Assembly: GCA_946478975.1 (NCBI GenBank)
Contig: CAMLEO010000326.1
Coordinates: 1-7,325 of the forward strand
From: an uncultured Steroidobacter sp.
GTDB lineage: Bacteria; Pseudomonadota; Gammaproteobacteria; Steroidobacterales; Steroidobacteraceae
Length of the DNA stretch: 7,325 nucleotides
Reading direction: 5' to 3'
The notes beneath the pieces are model-generated. The model made no database searches. It was not told the DNA's origin and saw only the letters and a list, made by a program, of their open reading frames with translations. Of the stretch, positions 1 through 5,874 are shown in pieces. Positions within the stretch are counted from its first letter, which is position 1, and each line of letters begins with the position of its first letter. The translations under genes and the position numbers were made by a program.

Positions 1-76
1 CGAGCACCAGGGCGCCGACGCCGCCGAGGAACGCAGCGAAAGCCAGCCGAAGCGGGGATTGAAGGTAAGGTCGCAT
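1..76 (-). CDS. mrcA: Probable penicillin-binding protein 1A, N-terminal fragment (cut by window edge)
   Basis: Reading leftward from an ATG whose complement is at 74-76, an open frame of 25 codons runs off the edge. It begins MRPYLQSPLRLAF and continues into a hydrophobic glycine/alanine/valine/leucine stretch. A short basic head followed by a single hydrophobic segment is the usual N-terminus of a class A penicillin-binding protein, a bifunctional peptidoglycan glycosyltransferase/transpeptidase anchored in the inner membrane. The main support is context: mrcA/ponA lies divergently next to pilM (hofM in E. coli) in many Gammaproteobacteria. No catalytic domain is inside the window, so any single-pass membrane protein would fit the visible residues equally well. 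A weak AGGA lies about 12 bases before the start. The identity is therefore inference from synteny, and the reading frame itself is moderately supported. Confidence 0.55.
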   Translation of the reverse strand, partial: MRPYLQSPLRLAFAAFLGGVGALVL

Positions 77-435
77 GGCAACAAAAAATCCTAAGTCCTT
101 GCTTTGCCGATTGCTATATCAAGAGACGCTGGGCAATATCATACGAGTCCAATCCTGGCCGCGGTCCACTTAGATCGCCGCCGGGGAAGAAATCGTCCGC
201 TGGCCCATGATCAATCAGCACAATCGAGCGGCTCAACGTTTAGGGTAGTCAGAACTGAAGATCGTTCAGACACGGCTTCAGGTTTCACCTCATCGCCACC
301 GGGCGCGAAATCGCAAAAATGCCTCGGGGAGAACGGCGGGTGATTGCGCTCGAGGCGAGGCGCGCCGTGATAAGGGTTTGATCTGCATTGGAACGCGGCA
401 GATGAACGCGAGACACGCTGTGGCAGCTGAAAAAA

Positions 436-450
436 TGGCAGTTTTACTGC
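436..450 (+). promoter_or_regulatory. Candidate sigma-54 (RpoN) -24/-12 promoter
   Basis: TGGCAG at 436-441 is followed by TGC at 448-450. The GG (437-438) and GC (449-450) dinucleotides are separated by exactly the distance of the -24/-12 elements of RpoN promoters (consensus TGGCAC, then TTGC). Eight conserved positions match. The -24 block ends in G rather than C, and the -12 block lacks one of its two Ts. Transcription would start near 462, giving a leader of about 120 bases to pilM. RpoN with PilR controls pilin genes in several Gammaproteobacteria, so it would make sense here, but I see no recognisable upstream activator sites. It may be coincidence. Confidence 0.3.
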
Positions 451-451
451 G

Positions 452-472
452 GGAATACCGCGATGGTATTTC
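452..472. repeat. Inverted repeat AATACC-N5-GGTATT
   Basis: AATACC (454-459) and GGTATT (465-470) form a perfect dyad around GCGAT. As RNA the stem could extend by a G-U and a G-C pair to 452-472. It directly abuts the CRP-type dyad on its upstream side and overlaps the start point of the possible sigma-54 promoter. It could be a second regulator's operator, or chance. Confidence 0.4.
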
Positions 473-490
473 GTGAGGCTCCTCACATTC
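469..490. promoter_or_regulatory. CRP/Vfr/Clp-type operator upstream of pilM
   Basis: The half-sites CGTGA (472-476) and TCACA (483-487) are separated by six bases, matching the CRP-family consensus TGTGA-N6-TCACA at nine of ten core positions. The outer TTT before it and TT after it also fit the AT-rich flanks. The inner bases extend the dyad to GTGAGG/CCTCAC (473-478/481-486). The centre lies at 479.5. It is of the standard type (T in the GTGA core) and not the CRP-S type (TGCGA) that drives competence pilus operons in Haemophilus. Its position relative to the -10-like TATATA fits class II activation. cAMP/Vfr is known to promote type IV pilus function in Pseudomonas aeruginosa. Binding here is inferred from sequence. 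Confidence 0.6.
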
Positions 491-513
491 AACTTAAGTC
501 ACGGCTGTATATA
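485..513 (+). promoter_or_regulatory. Probable sigma-70 promoter of the pilMNOPQ operon (CRP class II layout)
   Basis: TATATA at 508-513 is a good -10 element. Seventeen bases upstream the -35 position holds ACATTC (485-490), a poor match that overlaps the right half of the CRP-type site. Transcription would start near 520-521, putting the operator centre about 41 bases upstream. A weak -35 with an activator centred near -41.5 is the standard class II CRP arrangement. The leader to the pilM GTG would be about 62 bases. No start site has been mapped; this is inferred from spacing. Confidence 0.5.
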
Positions 514-570
514 GTTGCCGCCCGTGTTTCGTGTCCGCTCTACGATCGTGACCTAAGTGTCTGATCTGAT

Positions 571-576
571 AAGGGA
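571..576 (+). promoter_or_regulatory. Ribosome binding site of pilM
   Basis: AAGGGA lies six bases before the GTG at 583. It supports this GTG as the pilM start, and the resulting protein begins at the usual place for the family, about ten residues before the first phosphate-binding motif. Confidence 0.7.
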
Positions 577-582
577 ACCAGC

Positions 583-1644
583 GTGTTATTAACCGCAAAA
601 TCCCGGCCCCTCATTGGGTTGGATATCACTACTTCCTCGGTCAAGCTCATCGAACTGAGCATGAGCGGCGGTCAATACCGCGTCGAGTCTTATGCCGCCG
701 AGGCCACTCCACCGAACTCGATCAACGAAAAAGCGATCGTCGACGCCAACGCCGTCGGTGACGCGATCAAGCGCGCCGTAAAGCGTTCAGGCGCGCGCGC
801 CAAGGAAGCGGCCGTGGCGATCAGCGGCGACGCCGCGATCACCAAGGTCATTCAGATGCCGCGCACCTTGGGCGAGAACGAGCTGGAAGGCCAGGTGGAA
901 ATGCAGGCCGACCAGTACATCCCGTTCCCGATGGAAGAAGTCAGCTTCGATTTCGAAGTGATCGGCCCCTCGGAAAAAGATCCGGACATGCTCGATGTGC
1001 TGCTGGTGGCGACCCGCTCGGAAAACGTCGAGCAGCGAGTTGCTGCCTGCGCCGCGGCCGGTCTCACGGCGAAGATCGTCGATGTCGAAGCGTTCGCGCT
1101 CGAAAACGCCTGCCGCCTGCTCACGCACCAGATGCCCGACGGCGGCCTGGGTCGCGTGATCGGGGTCGTCGACTTCGGCGCCAGCAGCACCACGTTCAGC
1201 GTGCTGCGCGATCTCAAAGTCATTTACACGCGCGACTTCTCCTTCGGCGGCCAGCAGCTGACCGAAGAAGTCATGCGCACCTACGGCTTGAGCATGGAAG
1301 AAGCCGGCCGCGCCAAGAAAGAAGGCGGGCTGCCCGGCAACTACGAAACCGAAGTGCTCGGCCCGTTCATCGACGATATGTGCCAGCAGGTGAGCCGCTC
1401 GCTGCAGTTCTTCCTCGCCTCCGGCGCCGGTCGTGAACAACCTGAACAGATTTTGATCTGCGGTGGCTGCGCCAACATCCCCGGCGCCGCGGAGATGATC
1501 CAAAGTCGCGTCGGCATCGAATCACAGCGTGGGGATCCTCTGGGTCAGATGAAGGTGAGTCAGAAGGCGAAGGCGCAGGCCGTTAAAAAAGACGCGACCG
1601 CATTATTGACAGCGTGCGGGCTGGCGTTACGGAGCTTCGACTGA
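583..1644 (+). CDS. pilM: Type IV pilus inner-membrane platform protein PilM, actin-like
   Basis: PilM is a cytoplasmic FtsA/actin-like ATP-binding protein that docks on the N-terminal tail of PilN and helps couple the pilus motors to the PilNOPQ alignment complex. The 353-residue product has the family length. Visible landmarks are the first phosphate loop IGLDITTSSVKL (residues 11-22), the MQADQYIPFPMEEVSFDFEV block typical of PilM near residue 106, the second phosphate motif VVDFGASSTTF around residues 195-205, and the adenosine-side motif ICGGCANIPG near residues 292-301. There is no signal peptide or membrane segment, as expected. The start is GTG with AAGGGA six bases upstream. The stop is one base before the pilN ATG, so the genes are probably co-transcribed from the promoter at 485-513. 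All expected motifs are intact and identification is secure. Confidence 0.97.
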   Translation: MLLTAKSRPLIGLDITTSSVKLIELSMSGGQYRVESYAAEATPPNSINEKAIVDANAVGDAIKRAVKRSGARAKEAAVAISGDAAITKVIQMPRTLGENELEGQVEMQADQYIPFPMEEVSFDFEVIGPSEKDPDMLDVLLVATRSENVEQRVAACAAAGLTAKIVDVEAFALENACRLLTHQMPDGGLGRVIGVVDFGASSTTFSVLRDLKVIYTRDFSFGGQQLTEEVMRTYGLSMEEAGRAKKEGGLPGNYETEVLGPFIDDMCQQVSRSLQFFLASGAGREQPEQILICGGCANIPGAAEMIQSRVGIESQRGDPLGQMKVSQKAKAQAVKKDATALLTACGLALRSFD

Positions 1645-1645
1645 C

Positions 1646-2236
1646 ATGCCAAGAATCAACCTACTTCCCTGGCGGGAGGCGGAACGTAAACGCAAACGCC
1701 AGGAATTCGGCGTCGGTGCGCTGGCGGCTTTGATGCTCGCGGCAGTGGTTTACCTGGTGGTCAACTGGCAGATGCAGTCGGCGATCGACGAGCAAGTGAG
1801 CCGCAACGAATACCTGAACGGACAGATCCGCGAGCTCGACAAGCAGATTGCCGAGATCCTGGACCTGGAACAGCAGAAAGCTCGCCTGCAGGCGCGCATC
1901 CAGGTGATCGAACAGCTCGAATTGAGTCGTCCAGAGATCGTGCACGTTTTCGACCAGCTGGTGCGCACGACCCCGGACGGCATCTATCTGACTTCTGTCA
2001 AACAGACCGATCGTAAAATTGAATTAAAGGGTATCGCTCAGTCGAGCACTCGCGTCGCCTCCTACATGCGCAACATCGATAGCTCAGAGTGGCTGACCGA
2101 TCCTGCGCTCCAGATTCTGGAGACGAAGGGCGCGACCGATGCTGGCTCGCAGTTCACGCTGACCGCCACGCAGGAGAACCCGCAGCTCGCCGCTGCCAAG
2201 GCCGCTAACGGTGGTGTCGCCGGAGGTGCGCCGTGA
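1646..2236 (+). CDS. pilN: Type IV pilus inner-membrane protein PilN
   Basis: PilN is a bitopic inner-membrane protein that binds PilM in the cytoplasm and pairs with PilO in the periplasm. The 196-residue product opens with MPRINLLPWRE. The INLLPWR motif (residues 4-10) is the conserved tail that sits in the PilM groove. A basic stretch (RKRKR, about 14-18) precedes a single membrane helix at about residues 22-42, consistent with an N-in orientation. A heptad-like coiled coil follows at about 46-90 (rich in E, Q, L, I), then a compact ferredoxin-like periplasmic domain and an alanine/glycine-rich tail. The ATG follows the pilM stop by one base; ACGGAG at 1629-1634 lies inside pilM, 11 bases before the start, so translational coupling is likely. 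The stop overlaps the pilO start by four bases (GTGA). Confidence 0.97.
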   Translation: MPRINLLPWREAERKRKRQEFGVGALAALMLAAVVYLVVNWQMQSAIDEQVSRNEYLNGQIRELDKQIAEILDLEQQKARLQARIQVIEQLELSRPEIVHVFDQLVRTTPDGIYLTSVKQTDRKIELKGIAQSSTRVASYMRNIDSSEWLTDPALQILETKGATDAGSQFTLTATQENPQLAAAKAANGGVAGGAP

Positions 2237-2889
2237 GCAACTTCGTCGAACAACTGCGCGACCTCGATCCGAACGATCCGAGCCGCTGGCCGCTGCCGTA
2301 CCGCCTCGGCGCGATCGTGATGATCTTCATCGTCGCCGCCGGCGTGCTGTCGTATTTCATGGCGTGGAAGCCGAAGAAGCCCGAGCTGGACGCAGCCCGC
2401 GCGCAGGAAACAGAGCTGCTGTCGAAGCTGGAGGCTAAGGCGCGCAAGGCCGCCAACCTCGATGCTTACAAGGCGCAGCTGGCGGAAATGGAACAGTCGT
2501 TCGGCGCCATGCTTCGCAAGCTGCCGAACAAAACCGAAGTGCCCAACCTGCTGACCGATATTTCGCAGCAGGGCGCGGGCGCGGGCCTGGACCAGAAGCT
2601 GTTCCAGCCCGAAGCGCAGATCAACAAGGAGTTCTACGCCGAGTTGCCCATCAAGATGAAGCTCACGGGCAACTACCACGCGATTGGCGCGTTCGTCAGC
2701 GGCATTGCCGCTCTCCCGCGCATCGTGACGTTGCATGATGTGGAGATCGTGGCAGCGGATAAAGCCGCGGGTACCGATCAGTTGCAGTTGAACGTGACTG
2801 CAAAGACCTATCGTTACCTCGATGAAGAAGAACAAGCCGCGCAACAACCCCAGCAGCAGACCGGCCGTCGGCCGCCGAATGCTGGTTGA
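2233..2889 (+). CDS. pilO: Type IV pilus inner-membrane protein PilO
   Basis: PilO heterodimerises with PilN through coiled coils and periplasmic domains and contacts PilP. The 218-residue product has the family's cytoplasmic head with an LxDLDPNDPSRWPLPYR-like stretch (about 8-24), one membrane helix at about residues 25-44 (AIVMIFIVAAGVLSYFMAW), a coiled coil at about 50-90, and a C-terminal periplasmic domain ending near residue 200. The tail is glutamine- and proline-rich (QQPQQQTG). The GTG start overlaps the pilN stop as GTGA and has a strong GGAGGT five bases upstream (2222-2227), so initiation there is well supported and does not depend on coupling alone. Spacing to the pilP ATG is 17 bases. 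The length is close to that of other PilO proteins and nothing is missing. Confidence 0.96.
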   Translation: MSNFVEQLRDLDPNDPSRWPLPYRLGAIVMIFIVAAGVLSYFMAWKPKKPELDAARAQETELLSKLEAKARKAANLDAYKAQLAEMEQSFGAMLRKLPNKTEVPNLLTDISQQGAGAGLDQKLFQPEAQINKEFYAELPIKMKLTGNYHAIGAFVSGIAALPRIVTLHDVEIVAADKAAGTDQLQLNVTAKTYRYLDEEEQAAQQPQQQTGRRPPNAG

Positions 2890-2894
2890 GTCGC

Positions 2895-2900
2895 GAGGAT
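2895..2900 (+). promoter_or_regulatory. Ribosome binding site that fixes the pilP start
   Basis: GAGGAT lies six bases before the ATG at 2907. An in-frame TTG at 2886 would add seven residues (ending in H before MTTLN), but it overlaps the pilO stop, has no Shine-Dalgarno sequence and would put charged residues before the lipoprotein signal. The ATG is therefore chosen. Confidence 0.75.
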
Positions 2901-2906
2901 AGCCAC

Positions 2907-3434
2907 ATGACTACGCTGAACATCACGACGACGATCAAGACGGTGGCAACCGCCGCGCTCGCGCTGGCGTGGCTGAGCGGTTGCTCGAGCGACATGGACA
3001 AGCTGCAGGCGCAGGTAGCCGAGATCAAGGCGCGCCCCGGCGAGCGCATCGAGCCGCTGCCGCAGATCAAAGCCTACGAAAGCTTCACATACAACGCTTC
3101 GAACATGCGTTCGCCGTTCGTGCCCAGTGCACCGGCGCGCGCTGACGTGGCGAGCGCGGTGCGCCCGGATTCCAAGCGCACGCGCGAATTCCTGGAGCAG
3201 TTCCCGCTCGACACCATGCAGATGGTCGGCACCTTGCAATTGCAGGGGCGCAACTTCGGCCTCGTGCAGGGCAAGGACGGACTGGTTCACCGCGTGCTGC
3301 CGGGTAATTTCATGGGTCAGAACGATGGCCGCATCGTCAGCATCACCCCCACGCGCATTTCCATCATCGAGATCGTGCCCGACGGTCTCGGCGGTTACAT
3401 CGAGCGGCCAGCTGCGCTGGCGCTGAACGAATGA
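2907..3434 (+). CDS. pilP: Type IV pilus lipoprotein PilP
   Basis: PilP is the lipoprotein that bridges the PilNO dimer and the periplasmic N0 domain of the PilQ secretin. The 175-residue product has a lipoprotein signal peptide: K11, a hydrophobic core at 13-23 and the lipobox LSGC with the lipidated cysteine at residue 26. The linker carries the family hallmarks KARPGERIEPLP (41-52), YESFTYNASNMRSPFVP (57-73) and FPLDTMQMVGTL (99-110). The C-terminal part (about 100-170) is the small beta-sandwich that binds PilQ, including LVHRVLPGNFMGQNDGRI. Residue +2 after the cysteine is serine, not the aspartate that retains lipoproteins in the inner membrane in E. coli, although PilP acts at the inner membrane in studied species. 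The last codons and the stop lie at the base of a long hairpin (3431-3471). Confidence 0.96.
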   Translation: MTTLNITTTIKTVATAALALAWLSGCSSDMDKLQAQVAEIKARPGERIEPLPQIKAYESFTYNASNMRSPFVPSAPARADVASAVRPDSKRTREFLEQFPLDTMQMVGTLQLQGRNFGLVQGKDGLVHRVLPGNFMGQNDGRIVSITPTRISIIEIVPDGLGGYIERPAALALNE

Positions 3435-3471
3435 TCGTCATGCTTTTTTCAAGCGCAGGCTTGGCGATCAT
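3431..3471 (+). repeat. Long hairpin spanning the pilP stop codon
   Basis: The arms 3431-3440 and 3462-3471 pair over ten consecutive positions, nine Watson-Crick and one G-U, with a perfect ATGATCG/CGATCAT base. Inside the 21-base loop GCTT (3442-3445) can pair with AAGC (3451-3454). The left arm contains the pilP stop TGA (3432-3434). There is no T-tract after the right arm, so it does not look like a terminator. It opens the only sizeable gap within the pil operon. A role in RNA processing, stability or partial attenuation between pilP and pilQ is possible but unproven. Confidence 0.55.
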
Positions 3472-3491
3472 GCAAAGGGCATCCGTTGCGC

Positions 3492-3505
3492 TGGTCTTGC
3501 GACCA
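3492..3505 (+). repeat. Small hairpin in the pilP-pilQ gap
   Basis: TGGTC and GACCA form a perfect five-base-pair stem closed by the four-base loop TTGC. On its own this is short enough to be chance; it is listed because it lies between the larger hairpins at 3431-3471 and 3601-3622 in the same leader. Confidence 0.35.
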
Positions 3506-3574
3506 TCAGGCTCGTCGCTGTCCGGGTAGTCGATCTGTTCGGTTGCGATTTAACGCCTCAGGGAGAAAATACGA

Positions 3575-5800
3575 ATGTTGTTCTCAACCTCCGCCACGCC
3601 TGCACGATCGAGTAATCGTGCAAGCCTGCTGAGTCTCGTACTGAGCCTGGCCGCGCTCGCCGGGTTCGGCGAGCAAGCCATGGCGCAGTCCGCCAATCGC
3701 CTCGAAAGCATCGAAGCCCAGGCCACCTCCGGCGACAAGGTCGAGCTCACACTGCATCTGAGCGACACCGCGCCGACACCGCTTACCTTTACCGTCGACA
3801 ATCCGGCGCGCATCGCCCTGGATCTGCCGTCGACTTCGGTTGCCATGACTTCGCGTCGCGTCGACGTGAAACAAGGCGTGCTGGACACCGTCAACGTCGC
3901 CGAAGCGAACGGCCGCACGCGCGTCGTTCTCAACGTCGACAGCCTGGTGCCTTACGAAACCCGCGTTCAGGGCAACACCATCGTCGTGTCGCTCGCGTCG
4001 CCCGGCTCCGGCCGCGCGCTGCAGTCGAGCGCCGCGCCGAGCGGGCTCGCTGCCGCCACTCAGCGCCCCGGTTCCGCCGCCGCCATCTCCGGCGTGCGCA
4101 GCATTGAAAACGTCGACTTCCGCCGCGGCAAAGATGGCGCCGCCAACATCATCGTGAAGGTCACCGACTCCAAGGTGCCGGCCGACCTGCGCCAGGAAGG
4201 CGGCAAGATCGTCGTCAACTTCGCCAAGACCGCGATTCCCGAAAACCAGCTGCAGCGCCTGGACGTGGTCGACTTCGCGACCCCGGTCAGCTCGATCGAC
4301 GTGCTGCGCGCCGGCGACGGCGCCCGCCTGGTGATCGCCGCTTCCGGCGACTACGAGCAGCTCGCGTATCAGTCCGACAACGTCTACACGATCGAGATCA
4401 AGCCGGTCGTGAAGCTGCCGCCTGAGCTGCGCGACAAGAAGGAATATGTCGGCGAGCGTTTGACGCTGAACTTCCAGGACATCGAAACCCGCGCCGTGCT
4501 GCAGCTGTTGGCGGACACCAGCGGCCAGAACATGGTCATCAGCGACTCGGTCGCCGGCAACGTCACCCTGCGTCTGCAAAACGTGCCTTGGGACCAGGCG
4601 CTCGATGTCGTGATGCGCACCAAGGGCCTGGACTCGCGCCAGGAAGGCAACGTGATCTTCATCGCGCCGGCCACTGAAATCGCCTCTCGCGAGAAAGAAC
4701 TGCTGAGCGCCCGCAAGGAAGCTCAGGAACTGGCGCCGCTGCGCACCGAATATCTGCAGGTGAACTACGCCAAGGCCGCGGACCTCGCCGCCCTGATCAA
4801 GTCGGGCGCGGGCTCGCTGATCTCCGAGCGCGGCAGCGTTGCGATCGACGAGCGCACCAACACCCTGCTGTTGCAGGACACGTCGGAGCGCCTGGCGGAC
4901 ATCCGCCGCCTGGTGTCGACGCTCGACATCCCGGTCAAGCAGGTGATGATCGAAGCCCGCATCGTGATTGTGAGCGACGACTACAGCCGCGACCTCGGCG
5001 TGCGCTTCGGCGCCAACGCCGCGTTCACCCAGGGTGGCAGCGACGGCCTCGGCTTCATCGGCGGCCCGCTCGGCAACGACGGCGACGATGGCGGCGGCGT
5101 TACGATCAGCCCTTTCCCGGCGATCGGCAATCCTCCGCGTGGCACGCCGGCGAACGACAACGGCCAGATCGGTGGCGTGCAGCTGCCGAGCAGCGCCTCG
5201 GATCGCTACCTCGTGAACCTGCCGGCCGCGAATCCCGCCGGCCGTCTGGCCCTGACCTTGCTCGACTCCGACTACTTGGTCGACCTCGAATTGTCGGCGG
5301 CGCAGGCCGAAGGCCGCGGCGAAATCATCTCCTCGCCGCGTTTGATCACGGCGAACCAGCGTGAAGCGACGATCGAGCAGGGCGTGGAAATTCCGTACCA
5401 GGAATCTTCGTCCAGCGGCGCCACGACCACGCAGTTCAAGAAGGCGGTGCTGAGCTTGAAGGTGACGCCGCAGATCACTCCGGACAACCGCGTGATCCTC
5501 GACCTCACCGTGTCGAAGGACAGCGTCGGCCAGCTGGTCGCCAGCGCCACCGGAGGCTTCGTGCCCTCGATCGACACCCGCGAAATCGTTACGCAGGTGC
5601 TGGTCAACGACGGCCAGACCGTCGTGCTCGGCGGCATCCTGGAAACCGAGCGTCGCGATGCCGAGAACAAAGTGCCGTACCTGGGCGACATCCCGGTCGT
5701 CGGCCGCCTGTTCAAGCAGACCACGACCAAGGACAACAAGGATGAGCTGTTGATCTTCGTGACCCCGCGCATCCTGAAGGAAGGTTCCAGCCTTTATTGA
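3575..5800 (+). CDS. pilQ: Type IV pilus outer-membrane secretin PilQ
   Basis: PilQ forms the multimeric outer-membrane channel through which the pilus passes. The 741-residue product has a signal peptide: basic residues at 11 and 15, a hydrophobic core at about 18-31 and probable cleavage after AMA37. Two AMIN domains, which bind peptidoglycan, follow at about 40-135 and 170-280. A secretin/TonB short N-terminal (N0) domain starts near residue 290 (YVGERLTLNFQDIE), and an N1/NolW-type domain at about 389-456 (LQVNYAKAADLAALI, ERTNTLLLQD). The secretin barrel follows to about 737, with ISSPRLITANQ near 585 and the signature VPYLGDIPVVGRLFK from residue 700, closing with DELLIFVTPRIL. A glycine/aspartate-rich stretch lies at about 487-508. 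AGGGAG (3560-3565) is nine bases before the ATG. Unlike its upstream neighbours, pilQ is preceded by a 140-base structured gap, which may set its own expression level. Confidence 0.98.
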   Translation: MLFSTSATPARSSNRASLLSLVLSLAALAGFGEQAMAQSANRLESIEAQATSGDKVELTLHLSDTAPTPLTFTVDNPARIALDLPSTSVAMTSRRVDVKQGVLDTVNVAEANGRTRVVLNVDSLVPYETRVQGNTIVVSLASPGSGRALQSSAAPSGLAAATQRPGSAAAISGVRSIENVDFRRGKDGAANIIVKVTDSKVPADLRQEGGKIVVNFAKTAIPENQLQRLDVVDFATPVSSIDVLRAGDGARLVIAASGDYEQLAYQSDNVYTIEIKPVVKLPPELRDKKEYVGERLTLNFQDIETRAVLQLLADTSGQNMVISDSVAGNVTLRLQNVPWDQALDVVMRTKGLDSRQEGNVIFIAPATEIASREKELLSARKEAQELAPLRTEYLQVNYAKAADLAALIKSGAGSLISERGSVAIDERTNTLLLQDTSERLADIRRLVSTLDIPVKQVMIEARIVIVSDDYSRDLGVRFGANAAFTQGGSDGLGFIGGPLGNDGDDGGGVTISPFPAIGNPPRGTPANDNGQIGGVQLPSSASDRYLVNLPAANPAGRLALTLLDSDYLVDLELSAAQAEGRGEIISSPRLITANQREATIEQGVEIPYQESSSSGATTTQFKKAVLSLKVTPQITPDNRVILDLTVSKDSVGQLVASATGGFVPSIDTREIVTQVLVNDGQTVVLGGILETERRDAENKVPYLGDIPVVGRLFKQTTTKDNKDELLIFVTPRILKEGSSLY
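3601..3622 (+). repeat. Perfect 8-bp hairpin inside the first codons of pilQ
   Basis: TGCACGAT (3601-3608) and ATCGTGCA (3615-3622) are exact reverse complements around the six-base loop CGAGTA. The hairpin begins 26 bases after the A of the pilQ ATG and covers codons 9-16, within the N-region of the signal peptide. Hairpins this close downstream of a start can slow or position the initiating ribosome. The coding constraint here is weak, so an eight-base perfect stem is notable, but a function is only inferred. Confidence 0.5.
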
Positions 5801-5811
5801 TTGATTCGGGA

Positions 5812-5830
5812 TCGGGCCATCCTGGCCCGA
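5812..5830 (+). repeat. Hairpin 1 after pilQ
   Basis: TCGGGCCA and TGGCCCGA form a perfect eight-base-pair stem with the three-base loop TCC, starting 11 bases after the pilQ stop. It has the strength of a terminator stem, but the following bases (CCCTCATGCG) have no T-tract. It may instead protect the 3' end of the pil mRNA. Confidence 0.55.
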
Positions 5831-5837
5831 CCCTCAT

Positions 5838-5874
5838 GCGAGCTGGGCAAAAGGCGTGACTTTTGCCCGCTCGC
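5838..5874 (+). repeat. Hairpin 2 after pilQ, 15-bp stem with one bulge
   Basis: The outer arms GCGAGC (5838-5843) and GCTCGC (5869-5874) and the inner arms GGGCAAAAG (5845-5853) and CTTTTGCCC (5860-5868) pair perfectly. The only interruption is a bulged T at 5844, and the loop is GCGTGA. This is by far the longest palindrome in the window and is more likely a repeat-type or structured RNA element than chance. Confidence 0.65.

Larger units (their letters stand above)
77..582. other. Divergent intergenic region between mrcA and pilM
   Basis: These 506 bases hold no convincing gene. Sampled 60-base lines near the pilM side are about 48-52% GC, against about 70% in sampled lines of pilQ, as expected of regulatory DNA. 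The signals I can support all lie in the right-hand part (436-576): a possible sigma-54 promoter, two adjacent dyads, one of them a CRP-type site, a -10-like TATATA and the pilM Shine-Dalgarno sequence. On the left, the - strand has a -10-like TATGAT (complement of 138-143) that could serve mrcA with a leader of roughly 55 bases, but there is no good -35 element. The middle (about 150-430) contains only an 8-base palindrome GGCGCGCC at 359-366 and a GCCTCG/CGAGGC inverted repeat (321-326/351-356), to which I assign no role. Confidence 0.7.

Noticed and set aside
104..343. A 79-codon open frame on the + strand in the mrcA-pilM intergenic region
   Set aside because: It starts at a non-ATG codon with no Shine-Dalgarno, has no recognisable domain or membrane segment, and lies in regulatory-looking DNA.
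211..492. A 93-codon open frame on the - strand overlapping the pil promoter region
   Set aside because: Its TTG start lies at the CRP-type dyad, it has no ribosome binding site, and its composition does not resemble a family I know; most likely chance.
542..549. ACGATCGT palindrome in the pilM leader
   Set aside because: Eight bases with no loop and no extension; too short to support an operator or hairpin.
787..1503. A 238-codon open frame antisense to pilM, and similar long antisense frames under pilN-pilO, pilQ, aroK and aroB
   Set aside because: High-GC coding strands with G/C-ending codons routinely produce long open antisense frames; the sense proteins have full family motifs while the antisense ones are His/Arg/Gly-rich and unrecognisable.
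2863..2873. GGCC-GTC-GGCC mini-palindrome near the end of pilO
   Set aside because: Only four base pairs in GC-rich coding sequence; expected by chance.
2886..2906. TTG at 2886 as the pilP start
   Set aside because: It overlaps the pilO stop and has no Shine-Dalgarno; the ATG at 2907 has GAGGAT at proper spacing and gives a normal lipoprotein signal peptide.
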